Source of the DNA: CAYWXV01 sp964462535
Lineage (GTDB): Bacteria; Bacteroidota; Ignavibacteria; OLB7
NCBI GenBank assembly: GCA_964462535.1
Contig: CAYWXV010000001.1
Location: 372,001 to 436,000, forward strand
Reading direction: 5' to 3'
DNA: 64,000 nucleotides
Shown one piece after another: positions 16,916-25,713 of the stretch. Each line of letters begins with the position of its first letter. Position 1 is the first letter of the stretch. Below the pieces are notes generated by a model. That model worked only from the letters and a program-made list of their open reading frames with translations, was not told the origin of the DNA and ran no database searches. The translations under genes were made by a program, and so were the position numbers.

Positions 16916-19900
16916 ATGCCAGAATTCATTCATCTCCATAATCACACCCACTATTCACTCCTCGACGGTGCATGCACCGTAGACGGACTGATTGATGCCG
17001 CCCTTGCGAACAACATGTCGTCGGTCGCACTGACCGACCATGGTGTCAACTTCGGGTTGATGGAGTTCTACAAGAAGGCGAAGAAGCGTGGTGTTCGACC
17101 CATACTGGGCTGTGAGGTCTACGTGGCCGAGGAATCCCGCTTCACACACCAGGCCACGAACCGTGCAACCGGCAAGCGCAACTACTATCACCTGATCCTC
17201 CTTGCCAAGAGCTTTGAGGGCTATCAGAACCTGAATCGCCTGACAAGTCGCGCTCACACGGAGGGCTTTTACTACAAACCGCGCGTGGATCGCGAGCTAC
17301 TCGCGGAACTGAAAGATGGGTTGATCGCCCTCTCCGCCTGCGCAGGCGGTGTGGTTTCAGCCCATCTGGTTTCCGGCGACTACGATCGCGCTCGCGAGGC
17401 CGCGATCTGGTATCGTGACACATTCGGAAGCGATTTCTTCCTGGAGCTTCAAGATCATGGTATTCCCGTCGATCCTCCGGTGTTGGAGGGGATACCAAGG
17501 TTGTCCGCCGAGCTCGGCATACCAATGGTGGCGACAAACGACTGCCACTATATCGATCGCGAGCACGCTGTCGCCCACAACGTGCTGCTCCACATTCGAG
17601 ATTCCAGCAAGAGTGGCGCGCTCGTCGACGTTGAGTCGGAGCTTCGATACGGCGCACCGAACTTCTATTTCAAGTCCGCGGATGAGATGGCGAGTCTCTT
17701 CCGGAGGCATCCCGAGGCAATCGAGAACACGCTGGCAATCGCGGAAAAGTGCAACGTAGAAATCCCCAACGGCTTCTACATGCCCCGCTTCCCCATCCCG
17801 GCCGACTCCAACGCGAAAAGCCTCGAGGACTACATCGTCGAGTTGACATGGAAAGGGATGGGGCGACGATATGCCCAGATCGACTCCGATCTGCGCCAGC
17901 GGACCGATTTCGAACTCTCGGTCATCAACTCGATGGGGTTTGCGGGGTACTTCCTCATTGTGCAGGACTTCATCGCCGCGGCCCGCGCACAAGGCGTCTC
18001 TGTTGGACCGGGACGCGGTAGCGCCGCAGGGAGCGTTGTCGCATACGCGCTCGGGATCACGAACATCGACCCGATCAAATACGACCTTCTGTTCGAACGC
18101 TTCCTCAACCCCGACCGCATATCGATGCCCGACATCGACATCGATTTTGCCGATGACAAACGCGAGAAGGTGATCGACTATGTGAAGCAGAAGTATGGTG
18201 AGGAGGCGGTGTCGCAGATTATCACGTTCGGAACACTTTCGTCCCGTGCCGTTCTGAAGGACGTTGGTCGCGTTCTTGGCATTCCCCTATCGACGATCAA
18301 CTCAATCACGGACAAGATCGAGGTGAAGTTCGGCAAGGTGACGCCACTGAAAGAGGCGATCGAGACGGCAGAGCTCCGATGGGTGAAGGAGTCGGCAGAC
18401 CCCCAACTCCGGAAGTTGATCACGTACTCCACAGTACTCGAAGGGTTCAACCGTAACGCCTCGCTCCATGCTGCCGGCGTTGTGATAGCCCCAGGTCCAC
18501 TCGAGGATTACATTCCACTCTACAAGACGCCTGATTCAGGGCTTGCCTCGCAATACCAGATGAAGTATCTGGAAGAGGCAGGTCTGTTGAAGATGGATTT
18601 CCTCGGGTTGCGGACGCTCACGATTATCGACACGACCGTGGAACTTGTCCGGCAACGACATGGTGTTGAGATCGATATCGACGCGATCCCGCTGGACGAC
18701 GAGAAGACCTACGAGCTCTTTGGCAACGGACTTACAACGGCAATCTTTCAGTTCGAATCTCCGCCGATGCAGAAGTACCTGCGGGAGCTGAAACCATCGG
18801 TGATCGAGGACCTGATAGCCATGAACGCCCTGTACAGACCGGGGCCAATGGACAACATTCCCGATTTCATTGACCGGAAGAGGGGTCGCAAGCCGATTGA
18901 GTACCTCCACCCGATGCTCGAACCGATCCTGAGCAAGACGTACGGCGTCTGCGCGTATCAGGAGCAGGTGATGCAGATCGCACAGCAGGTCGGAGGGCTC
19001 ACTCTTGCTCAGGCGGATTCACTCCGCCGAGCCATGGGCAAGAAGAACATCGGGGAGATGGAAGGGATGATGCCCGCCTACTTCGAGGGGTGTGGTTCCA
19101 AGGGCATTGACAAGAAGACGGCCGAGGCGATCTGGGACATGATGCTCAAGTTCGCCAACTACGGATTCAACAAATCGCATTCGGCAGCCTATGCCTACAT
19201 CGCGTATCAAACAGCGTGGTTGAAGGCGAACTACACCGCCGAGTTCATGGCGGCCAACATGACCGCGGAGTCCGGTACCCTTGAGAAGGTAGTCAAGCTG
19301 ATCGACGACTGCAGGCGTTTCGACATTCGCGTCCTCCCTCCGGATGTGAACGAGTCACAGCAGGATTTCAGCGTCACCGACGCCGGTATTCGATTCGGGC
19401 TGGCGGCGATCAGGAATGTTGGTGGAAACGCGGTCGCGGCAATCATTAGCGAACGATCAGCTAGCGGACCGTTCACGACCCTGTTCAATTTCACGCGGAG
19501 AATGGCCTCGACCCCCCTTGTCAACAAGAGGCTTGTGGAGAGTCTTGTGCTTTCGGGCGCGTTCGACGGATCGGGCTTTAACAGGCGTGCTAACTTCGAG
19601 GCGATCGATGCAGCCGTGAATTACGCTTCGGCGTGTGCAAGCACCCGGGCCACGGGTATGACCTCACTGTTCGCCAGTGAGGACGAGGATTCCGACGTCG
19701 CCATACCGGAACCCCCGATGACGGACCTCCCCGAGTGGCCCAGAATGGAGCGTCTCCGACGGGAGAAGGATGTTCTCAACTTCTACGTCAGTGGACACCC
19801 GCTTCAGGACTACGAATTGGAGGTTGAAGCATTCTCTCAGCTACGATTGGGAGAGTCCACGGATGAGTCGTCGGTCCAGAATGCCGTCAGGGTGTGTGGC

Positions 19901-20386
19901 ATCATATCAGCTGTCCGGACGAAGCTTGACAAGCGGGAGAACACGATAGCCTTTGTCGGCATCGAGGACTTCTCGGGAAAAGGGGAGGTCGTATTCTGGA
20001 GCGACGCCTACCGGAAATTTGCGCCTTTACTGACCGTCGGTGAGGTGATCTTCGTAATTGGCAAGGCTGAATCGAACGGATCGGAAGGGTTGAAGATCAT
20101 TGCGGATGATGTGATCCCCGTGCGAGATGCCTCGGGACGTTTCGCAAATGCCATCGTCATCTCTGTAGAGTTGAACACACTTGACGAATCAGCGGCCGTC
20201 GCTACGCGAGACCTCTTTCGCCAGAATCAAGGCGACCTGCAGTGCATCTTCCGCGTCTACAACGAGAACCGTGAGCTGTCGCGCAAGTATGTTGCAAGAA
20301 ACTACACCGTCTCGCCGACCAAGGATTTGATCGATGGTCTGCGAAGCCTTTATGGCCGAGCAAATGTTGCACTGGTCGGTGCATAG
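16916..20386 (+). CDS. dnaE: DNA polymerase III alpha subunit
   Basis: DnaE is the replicative polymerase subunit, 1156 residues here. The N-terminal PHP domain begins FIHLHNHTHYSLLDG. The C-family polymerase core contains GPGRGSAAGSVVAYALGI and the catalytic aspartates in PDIDIDF (D406, D408, D410). The fingers region has LYRPGPMDNIP and FNKSHSAAYAYIAYQTAWLK. A helix-hairpin-helix region (FRLAAI-like IRFGLAAIRNVGGNAV) follows, and an OB fold near residues 1000-1080 (VCGIISAVRTKLDKRENT). Full length for DnaE1. It starts 5 bases after the GT2 gene. Confidence 0.98.
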   Translation: MPEFIHLHNHTHYSLLDGACTVDGLIDAALANNMSSVALTDHGVNFGLMEFYKKAKKRGVRPILGCEVYVAEESRFTHQATNRATGKRNYYHLILLAKSFEGYQNLNRLTSRAHTEGFYYKPRVDRELLAELKDGLIALSACAGGVVSAHLVSGDYDRAREAAIWYRDTFGSDFFLELQDHGIPVDPPVLEGIPRLSAELGIPMVATNDCHYIDREHAVAHNVLLHIRDSSKSGALVDVESELRYGAPNFYFKSADEMASLFRRHPEAIENTLAIAEKCNVEIPNGFYMPRFPIPADSNAKSLEDYIVELTWKGMGRRYAQIDSDLRQRTDFELSVINSMGFAGYFLIVQDFIAAARAQGVSVGPGRGSAAGSVVAYALGITNIDPIKYDLLFERFLNPDRISMPDIDIDFADDKREKVIDYVKQKYGEEAVSQIITFGTLSSRAVLKDVGRVLGIPLSTINSITDKIEVKFGKVTPLKEAIETAELRWVKESADPQLRKLITYSTVLEGFNRNASLHAAGVVIAPGPLEDYIPLYKTPDSGLASQYQMKYLEEAGLLKMDFLGLRTLTIIDTTVELVRQRHGVEIDIDAIPLDDEKTYELFGNGLTTAIFQFESPPMQKYLRELKPSVIEDLIAMNALYRPGPMDNIPDFIDRKRGRKPIEYLHPMLEPILSKTYGVCAYQEQVMQIAQQVGGLTLAQADSLRRAMGKKNIGEMEGMMPAYFEGCGSKGIDKKTAEAIWDMMLKFANYGFNKSHSAAYAYIAYQTAWLKANYTAEFMAANMTAESGTLEKVVKLIDDCRRFDIRVLPPDVNESQQDFSVTDAGIRFGLAAIRNVGGNAVAAIISERSASGPFTTLFNFTRRMASTPLVNKRLVESLVLSGAFDGSGFNRRANFEAIDAAVNYASACASTRATGMTSLFASEDEDSDVAIPEPPMTDLPEWPRMERLRREKDVLNFYVSGHPLQDYELEVEAFSQLRLGESTDESSVQNAVRVCGIISAVRTKLDKRENTIAFVGIEDFSGKGEVVFWSDAYRKFAPLLTVGEVIFVIGKAESNGSEGLKIIADDVIPVRDASGRFANAIVISVELNTLDESAAVATRDLFRQNQGDLQCIFRVYNENRELSRKYVARNYTVSPTKDLIDGLRSLYGRANVALVGA

Positions 20387-20415
20387 AATTGCATAACACA
20401 CCAACTCCGTCATCC

Positions 20416-21612
20416 ATGGCCGTGTCCGGAATGCTCCACATTTCCCGCCGAGCGCTGTCGATCCAGGAATCGGCCACGCTGGCAATTGCTGCAGAAGCAA
20501 AACGTATGTCGGCAGCTGGCATCGACGTCGTCTCCCTCAGCACCGGGGAGCCGGACTTTCCAACCCCCGATGTTGTAAAGCGGGCAGCCATCGAGGCGAT
20601 ACACAGCAACTTCACGCACTACACGCAGTCGGATGGAATGCCGGTACTGCGCGAGGCTGTGGCAAGAAAATTTGAGACCGAGAACAGTATCCCGACAACG
20701 GCAGACAGGGTAATAATCACGTGTGGTGGGAAGCATGCGCTCCATTCGACGATCATGGCGATCGTAGACGATGGGGACGAGGTATTGATCCCGGCACCCT
20801 ACTGGACCAGCTATCCGGATCTGGTCCTGTTGGCCGGTGGCGTTCCAATCATCTTGCCAACCACCGAGGCCGACCGGTACAAGATCAGCGTTGACAAGCT
20901 TGCTGCGGCCAGCTCAGAGCGCACGCGCGCGCTGATAATCAACTCGCCGTCAAATCCCACCGGCGTCATGTACGATCAGGAGGAACTGGAGGCGATTGGA
21001 CGGTGGGCGGCCGACAATGGCGTGGTCGTCATTTCGGACGAGCTGTACGAAAGGATCATCTACGACGGACGAAGACATTTTTCGATCGGTTCGATGCCCG
21101 AGCTCCGTGATCTTGCCGTGACTGTTAACGGTGTATCAAAAGCCTACTCGATGACAGGGTGGCGAATCGGGTTCATGACCGGACCAGCCGAGATTGTGGC
21201 GGCCGTGAGTAGAATCCAGAGTCAGGCGACATCTAATCCCTGTTCAATTAGCCAGGCAGCATCGTTGGCAGCGCTCACCAAGACGACGGACGAGGTCGAG
21301 CGAATGCGAGCGACCTTTGCGGAGAGACGCGACCTGGCAATTCGGACTGCCCGCGATATTCCCGACGTGACCTTTCCCACGCCCGACGGTGCCTTCTATC
21401 TCCTGATCGATGTCACCAGACACCTGGGCAATGCGGCCGCGGACGACAGTGCACTCTCACGCCACTTGCTGTCGCGGCATCATGTTGCTGTGGTTCCCGG
21501 AACGGCGTTTGGCGCACCAGGTACGATTCGCATGTCGTATGCATGCAGTGACCGTGACATCGTCGAGGGGTTGCGGCGGGTCAGGCGCGGCATCGAAGAG
21601 CTCTCGCAGTAG
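20416..21612 (+). CDS. PLP-dependent class I/II aminotransferase (aspartate aminotransferase-like)
   Basis: A fold-type I aminotransferase of the aspartate aminotransferase I-gamma type, about 398 residues. Landmarks are ATLAIAAEAKRM, VVSLSTGEPDFPTPD, NFTHYTQSDGMPVLREAVA, INSPSNPTGVMYDQEEL, the Asp/Tyr motif ISDELYERIIYDG and the PLP-lysine segment VNGVSKAYSMTGWRIGF. The arginine near the end (GTIRMSYACSD) binds the substrate carboxylate. The frame also has a TTG at 20389, but the ATG at 20416 (or 20431) gives the normal N-terminus. Likely transfers amino groups between aspartate or another amino acid and 2-oxoglutarate. Confidence 0.9.
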   Translation: MAVSGMLHISRRALSIQESATLAIAAEAKRMSAAGIDVVSLSTGEPDFPTPDVVKRAAIEAIHSNFTHYTQSDGMPVLREAVARKFETENSIPTTADRVIITCGGKHALHSTIMAIVDDGDEVLIPAPYWTSYPDLVLLAGGVPIILPTTEADRYKISVDKLAAASSERTRALIINSPSNPTGVMYDQEELEAIGRWAADNGVVVISDELYERIIYDGRRHFSIGSMPELRDLAVTVNGVSKAYSMTGWRIGFMTGPAEIVAAVSRIQSQATSNPCSISQAASLAALTKTTDEVERMRATFAERRDLAIRTARDIPDVTFPTPDGAFYLLIDVTRHLGNAAADDSALSRHLLSRHHVAVVPGTAFGAPGTIRMSYACSDRDIVEGLRRVRRGIEELSQ

Positions 21613-21626
21613 TGCCGTTGCCGTCG

Positions 21627-22568
21627 TTAGAAGATATCCACGTCGACCTTCGCCTTGATCCCATTTCGCTCGATGTCCTGCAGAAGCGATCGCACTGCCT
21701 CGATTGTTGCCTGCAGTTCGTCCGCAGTCTTTCGGTCAAAGAGCAATCGTGACGCTGCCCCCTTTCCATTTCGCAGGTCCTCCACAACTCGGTCGATGTG
21801 CAGAATCAACGAGTCGGCCCCCCGCAGCGTTCCCCGCAATTGACGCGACGTCGCTTTCGCCTCCGCTCCAAGAGTATCGACGGTTGAGAGGGTTCGGTCA
21901 ATTGAGGGACGAATCTCGCGAACGAGCGATCGTAGGTCGGAACTGAGGGCTGCCAGGTCTTGTATGGCCGACTGAATCTGTGGTCGATTCTGTTGGAGCA
22001 GGTCGCGAACGTCACGCGAGGCTGTTGCCAGATCACCCACTGCCGCCTCGATCTCCCCTTTCGCGCCACGATTGATCAGCATGTCGGAGAGCGCGGCAAC
22101 GACCGTGTCGACCCTGCGAACCAGGCGCGCGGCATCATCGCCCAGGGCCGCGGTACTTGAGAGCAACGCACCCAGATCCTCAACTCTCCCTGGAATTGTC
22201 CCGCCATCAGCAAGCTGACGCTTGGAGACCCCTGGGTCCACCTCTAGCGCCTTACCCCCTGTAAGTTCGAGCATTCGGACAGTCGCCGTGGCGTCGTCGT
22301 ACATGCGAATCGAGCTTGAGATAATCACGGTCAACAGGACGTGCTTCCGATCCACGGTTACCGCGACGACAGAACCGACTCGCACACCTCGAATCGAAAC
22401 GATTGTCCCGGCATCCACTCCCGCCGCATCAGGAAGCGAGACCTGATAACGATGGTTCTCTATGCCAAAACCGCAACCCTTCCCCCATACGATCCCGAGG
22501 ACGATGGCCACGATGGCAACGAACGCGACTACCCCAACGCGAATGTCTTCTGTCGAACGTGCGGGCAT
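21627..22568 (-). CDS. MCE-domain (MlaD-like) lipid transport protein
   Basis: One N-terminal transmembrane anchor (about residues 10-30, VGVVAFVAIVAIVLGIVWG) is followed by a single MCE domain: YQVSLPDAAGVDAGTIVSIR and GVRVGSVVAV. A long helical C-terminal part (about 130-313) is rich in Asp, Leu and Arg, with heptad-like patterns such as IDRTLSTVDTLGAEAKATSRQL. MCE proteins form hexameric rings that move phospholipids between membranes. The usual MlaE permease and MlaF ATPase are not adjacent, so this copy is an orphan in the window. It lies downstream of ssb on the same strand and ends 14 bases from the convergent aminotransferase. Confidence 0.85.
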   Translation of the reverse strand: MPARSTEDIRVGVVAFVAIVAIVLGIVWGKGCGFGIENHRYQVSLPDAAGVDAGTIVSIRGVRVGSVVAVTVDRKHVLLTVIISSSIRMYDDATATVRMLELTGGKALEVDPGVSKRQLADGGTIPGRVEDLGALLSSTAALGDDAARLVRRVDTVVAALSDMLINRGAKGEIEAAVGDLATASRDVRDLLQQNRPQIQSAIQDLAALSSDLRSLVREIRPSIDRTLSTVDTLGAEAKATSRQLRGTLRGADSLILHIDRVVEDLRNGKGAASRLLFDRKTADELQATIEAVRSLLQDIERNGIKAKVDVDIF

Positions 22569-22624
22569 GGTCTGGTTTACGGCGTGAGAGAAGTGAACGA
22601 AAGCGACGTCGCGGGCGGAAACGA

Positions 22625-22656
22625 TCGACCCCGAGGAGCCTGCCCCCCGGGGTCGA
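22625..22656 (-). terminator. GC-rich hairpin after ssb
   Basis: Arms TCGACCCCG and CGGGGTCGA (9 bp, 14-base loop) lie between the ssb stop and the MCE gene. On the minus strand the stem is followed by TCGTTT, only a weak U-tract, so termination may be partial. Confidence 0.45.
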
Positions 22657-22695
22657 CATATCTAGCCAGACGCTGTCATCTTGATGATCAAGCTA

Positions 22696-23151
22696 TTAGA
22701 ACGGAAGATCGTCGTCCTGCACGGCCGTCGCTCCGCCTGCCGTCGCGCCCGTGGAGTTTGACTCCGCATGCACTGGGGCACGGCCACCATCCTCGGCGCC
22801 TCCACCCCCGCCGCGACCTCCATCCAGGAAGCAGAAATCGGATATGTTGATCTCCGTAATGTATCTGGTCTGCCCTTCCTTGTCCTCGTACTTGCGGGAC
22901 TGGATCCTCCCCTCCAGGTAGATCTGACGCCCCTTTTTTGTGTACTGGGCGATGATCTCCCCTACTTTACCCCATGCGACGCAGTTGTGCCACTCAGAGC
23001 GCTCGACCATGTTGCCATCTCTGTCCTTGTAGCTTTCATCCGTAACGAGCTTGAACGAGCACACCGCCTGTCCGCTCTGCGTATAGCGGAGCTCAGGATC
23101 ATTCGGCTGCACATGCCCGATCAGCATGACCTTGTTCAGTCCACGTGCCAT
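22696..23151 (-). CDS. ssb: Single-stranded DNA-binding protein
   Basis: SSB coats single-stranded DNA in replication and repair. The OB fold occupies about residues 1-105: MARGLNKVMLIGHVQPNDPELRYTQ in part, VCSFKLVTDESYKDRDG, EWHNCVAWGKVGEIIAQYTKKG and IYLEGRIQSRKYEDKEGQ. A glycine-rich linker leads to the conserved acidic tip DDDLPF that recruits partner proteins. The length of 151 residues is normal. Confidence 0.97.
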   Translation of the reverse strand: MARGLNKVMLIGHVQPNDPELRYTQSGQAVCSFKLVTDESYKDRDGNMVERSEWHNCVAWGKVGEIIAQYTKKGRQIYLEGRIQSRKYEDKEGQTRYITEINISDFCFLDGGRGGGGGAEDGGRAPVHAESNSTGATAGGATAVQDDDLPF

Positions 23152-23217
23152 TGATACACCTCGCGTGAATAGACTGAGTGGAAGTTGTGGTGAATTCGCC
23201 TCCCACCGGAGGCGCGC

Positions 23218-23248
23218 CCAATATAGCCCTTGATAAGGGGACCGACAA
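23218..23248 (-). promoter_or_regulatory. Promoter of ssb
   Basis: On the minus strand TTG, a 20-base spacer and TATATTGG, about 65 bases before ssb. The 15-base stretch AGGGCTATATTGGGC is identical in the promoter region of the E1 dehydrogenase gene. Confidence 0.55.
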
Positions 23249-23285
23249 GGGAGCGGGAGTAACGCTGCTGCCCGAAAAAAACATG

Positions 23286-23317
23286 TTGCACCCTGTCAAG
23301 GTGGAGGCGTATTTTTC
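23286..23317 (+). promoter_or_regulatory. Promoter of the orphan membrane/coiled-coil gene
   Basis: TTG at 23286, a 21-base spacer and TATTTTTC at 23310. It implies a leader of about 200 bases before the gene at 23523. This explains the otherwise gene-free stretch 23152-23522 together with the ssb promoter and the hairpin at 23353. Confidence 0.45.
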
Positions 23318-23352
23318 AGCGTTTCCCGCAGATGCCCTGCCTCCATTCCCGT

Positions 23353-23389
23353 GACCACACCGCAACGCTTCAGAGCGTTGTACGTGGTC
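23353..23389 (+). promoter_or_regulatory. Two-tier hairpin in the long leader of the gene at 23523
   Basis: GACCAC pairs with GTGGTC (outer 6 bp) and CAACGCT with AGCGTTG (inner 7 bp, TCAG loop), separated by a small internal loop. It lies well inside the predicted 5' leader and far from the start codon. I do not recognise a known riboswitch or leader family. Confidence 0.4.
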
Positions 23390-23522
23390 GTTGGCTTTCC
23401 CATAAGGACCCTGGGTCTCCGGAATCCCTCATCGTCATCGTAATCGTGCGGATCGAACGAGCGCGTAACCCACAACACCCCAAGCTCGAAACGACCGGCG
23501 TTACATAACAGAAACAGCATCA

Positions 23523-24722
23523 ATGAGCTCCAAAGCCGAAAAGTACGCCGGCAACATCGCGCAGTACATCGTGTTCCTCGCGGTACTTGCCGCTGGCGCC
23601 TATTTCTTCCAAACGGTCCCGATCCGCGGAGGATTCCACGTCGCAATCGTCAGCCTCTTCGCACCCGATGAGGTCAAGAACTCTGCGAAGGGTGAATCGG
23701 ATTACATCCATACCGCCGAGTTCATTCTGGACATGTCATCGAAAGAGCGCACACCGGCCAACACGGAAGGGGCAGAAGGCGAGGGCTATACAAAGAGTGC
23801 GGGTGAGTGGATCATCAAGTCCGAGAAGCTCGGCGAGGAACCGATCCACATCAATCCGGAGCTCACGTTTGGCATCGTGTCGATCTTCTTCGGGTTCATT
23901 ATCGCGATCATTGTTACCGCCATGCTCCCAAGGCAATTGGGTTACGTGGCGAACAAGATTGAGCGCGAGATCGACGCGACGATCAATCGAATCGACGAAC
24001 AGACGGGCGACAAGATCTCACGCGAGGAGATTGAACGGATAACGTCGCCTGGATCGCGCGATGACCTGACCCCGATCGAGAAGCAGTTTGGTCCGGTTAT
24101 CGTCAACGAAATCGAAGACGTCCGACAGGCACGAGCATGGAAGCGGAACAGACTCCTTGTCACAAAGGGGCTGCGTCTGTACATGACTCGTCACTTCGCC
24201 GAGAAGTACTCGAACAACGTCCAGGGCTTCGCGTACGGCGGCGCCGCTATTCTGATCGTTGTTATCGGTATTCGTGGTCTGAAGTTCATTCCCCCCACGC
24301 AGCCATCGATCCTCCTCACGGCCATTACGCTCGAGTTTACAATGCTCCTCCTGCTGGCCGTGACTCTCTTCTATACAGAAGAAGAACAGCGCATGGACAA
24401 GCTGATTCGCAACCTGGAGGAGAGCTCGGAGGGTCAGAAATTCGAACTCATCAACCTTGTGCGGACGTCGCAGCAGCAACAGCGCGACATGGCCGCGATG
24501 GTCGACTACATTCAGCGACAGAGCGACAACCTCCAGCGCATGGCAGACGCCCTGACGGGCGCAAACCGTGAATACATCATTCAGGTCGCTCAACGGGCGG
24601 TTGCCGAATACATCACGGCCGAAACGAGCCGCGAGATTACCGAGAAGGTAATTCGCGAGAAGATCGAAGGTGCCATGAAGCAGATGTTTGGCGGTGACGC
24701 TCCGAAAGAGCTGAACACCTAG
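23523..24722 (+). CDS. Unrecognised membrane protein with C-terminal coiled coil
   Basis: I do not recognise a family for this 399-residue protein. An N-terminal hydrophobic helix (about 13-28) is followed by a polar segment (about 45-115), a second helix (about 120-142, VSIFFGFIIAIIVTAML), a charged cytoplasmic-type stretch (about 145-230), and two more helices (about 236-285, ILIVVIGIRGLKF and LTAITLEFTMLLLLAVTLF). The last 110 residues are predicted coiled coil, with Q-rich TSQQQQRDMAAMVDYIQRQ and an amphipathic end EKVIREKIEGAMKQMF. It stands alone between ssb and a strong terminator, with a long structured leader. A scaffold or channel-like role is only a guess. Confidence 0.75.
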   Translation: MSSKAEKYAGNIAQYIVFLAVLAAGAYFFQTVPIRGGFHVAIVSLFAPDEVKNSAKGESDYIHTAEFILDMSSKERTPANTEGAEGEGYTKSAGEWIIKSEKLGEEPIHINPELTFGIVSIFFGFIIAIIVTAMLPRQLGYVANKIEREIDATINRIDEQTGDKISREEIERITSPGSRDDLTPIEKQFGPVIVNEIEDVRQARAWKRNRLLVTKGLRLYMTRHFAEKYSNNVQGFAYGGAAILIVVIGIRGLKFIPPTQPSILLTAITLEFTMLLLLAVTLFYTEEEQRMDKLIRNLEESSEGQKFELINLVRTSQQQQRDMAAMVDYIQRQSDNLQRMADALTGANREYIIQVAQRAVAEYITAETSREITEKVIREKIEGAMKQMFGGDAPKELNT

Positions 24723-24745
24723 AGAGTAACCAAGATCTCGTAACG

Positions 24746-24780
24746 AACAAGGGGAGTCCGCCATGCGGATTCCCCTTGTT
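24746..24780 (+). terminator. Hairpin terminator between convergent genes
   Basis: A 16-bp stem (AACAAGGGGAGTCCGC with GCGGATTCCCCTTGTT, one G-U pair) with a 3-base loop, 23 bases after the stop at 24722. The left-arm and right-arm A/T ends allow bidirectional use for the convergent miaA transcript, although the U-tract is short. Confidence 0.75.
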
Positions 24781-24801
24781 GGTTTGCGCAGTGTTACGTG
24801 G

Positions 24802-25713
24802 TCAATGGAGGCCGCCGATCCACCGAGCAACCTGCGTTGCGTCACTGGCATCGACTCCCCGGACGAGTTCCGTATCGTCCATCCCACGAATCCACGTGTA
24901 CTGGCGCTTGGCGTACCGACGTGTTTCCTGCTTGCCAAGCTCGAGCAATCTGTCGAGAGTCAGACTCCCCTTCAGATAACCCAGAGCCTCTCGATATCCG
25001 ACGCCCTGGAGTGCATGCGCCGCATCACCGAATATCTCCGCCAGACGTCGCGTCTCCTCGATCAACCCTTCGTCCACCATCCGTTCGAAGCGTCGGTTTA
25101 TGGCCTCATACAGGAGAGGCCGCGGTGGCGCAAGAACCAGGATCCGTGCACGAAGCCTCGTGTTCCCCGAATCCGGGCTGCGAAATGATGAGAACGCGCG
25201 GCCGGTATGGTGGTAGCATGCCAGGGCCCTGACAACCCTCACCTTGTTTTCTGGATCGATGGATGAAGCGGACACGGGATCACACTCGCTCAGTTCGCGA
25301 GCGATGACATCGAATCCCACTTCGTTTGCTCGCGCCCAGATCGCAGCCTCAACTGAAGGGTCACTCAGTGGTGCATCCAGACCGTGGAAGAGCGCGCGTA
25401 CGTAGAACCCCGTCCCCCCAACCAGGAACGGAATGGACCCGCGCGACACGATATCGTGAATGACGTCGTTCGCCAGAAGTGCGTATGCCCCGGCAGAATA
25501 GCGTTCGGTAGGTTTGATGATATCGATGCAGTGGTGACGTACGTGGTCCCGATCGGCCCGACTGGGCTTGGCCGTCCCGACGTCCATGCCTATGTATATC
25601 TGACGCGAATCCGCAGACACAATCTCGACGCGTCCAACCATACTGGCCACCTCGAGCGCAAGCCGACTCTTCCCCGACGCTGTTGGGCCGAAGAGAACCG
25701 GGACCTCGATCAC
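24802..25713 (-). CDS. miaA: tRNA dimethylallyltransferase
   Basis: MiaA adds an isopentenyl group to A37 of tRNAs that read UNN codons. The P-loop is GPTASGKSRLA (about residues 9-19), followed by EIVSADSRQIYIGMDVGTAKP, HHCIDIIKPTERYSAG, FLVGGTGFYVRAL and the C-terminal GVGYREALGYLKG and ETRRYAKRQYTWIRG motifs. The GTG at 25713 overlaps the pcm stop (GTGA) and gives 303 residues. A further in-frame start at 25740 would add 9 residues of mainly Gly and Arg (MERGGGRGR) and overlap pcm more; I prefer the coupled GTG. Confidence 0.94.
   Translation of the reverse strand: MIEVPVLFGPTASGKSRLALEVASMVGRVEIVSADSRQIYIGMDVGTAKPSRADRDHVRHHCIDIIKPTERYSAGAYALLANDVIHDIVSRGSIPFLVGGTGFYVRALFHGLDAPLSDPSVEAAIWARANEVGFDVIARELSECDPVSASSIDPENKVRVVRALACYHHTGRAFSSFRSPDSGNTRLRARILVLAPPRPLLYEAINRRFERMVDEGLIEETRRLAEIFGDAAHALQGVGYREALGYLKGSLTLDRLLELGKQETRRYAKRQYTWIRGMDDTELVRGVDASDATQVARWIGGLH

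Noticed and set aside
24018..24938. Large minus-strand frame opposite the orphan membrane protein
   Set aside because: It covers the terminator and the miaA end, lacks motifs, and the plus-strand frame has clear membrane and coiled-coil structure.
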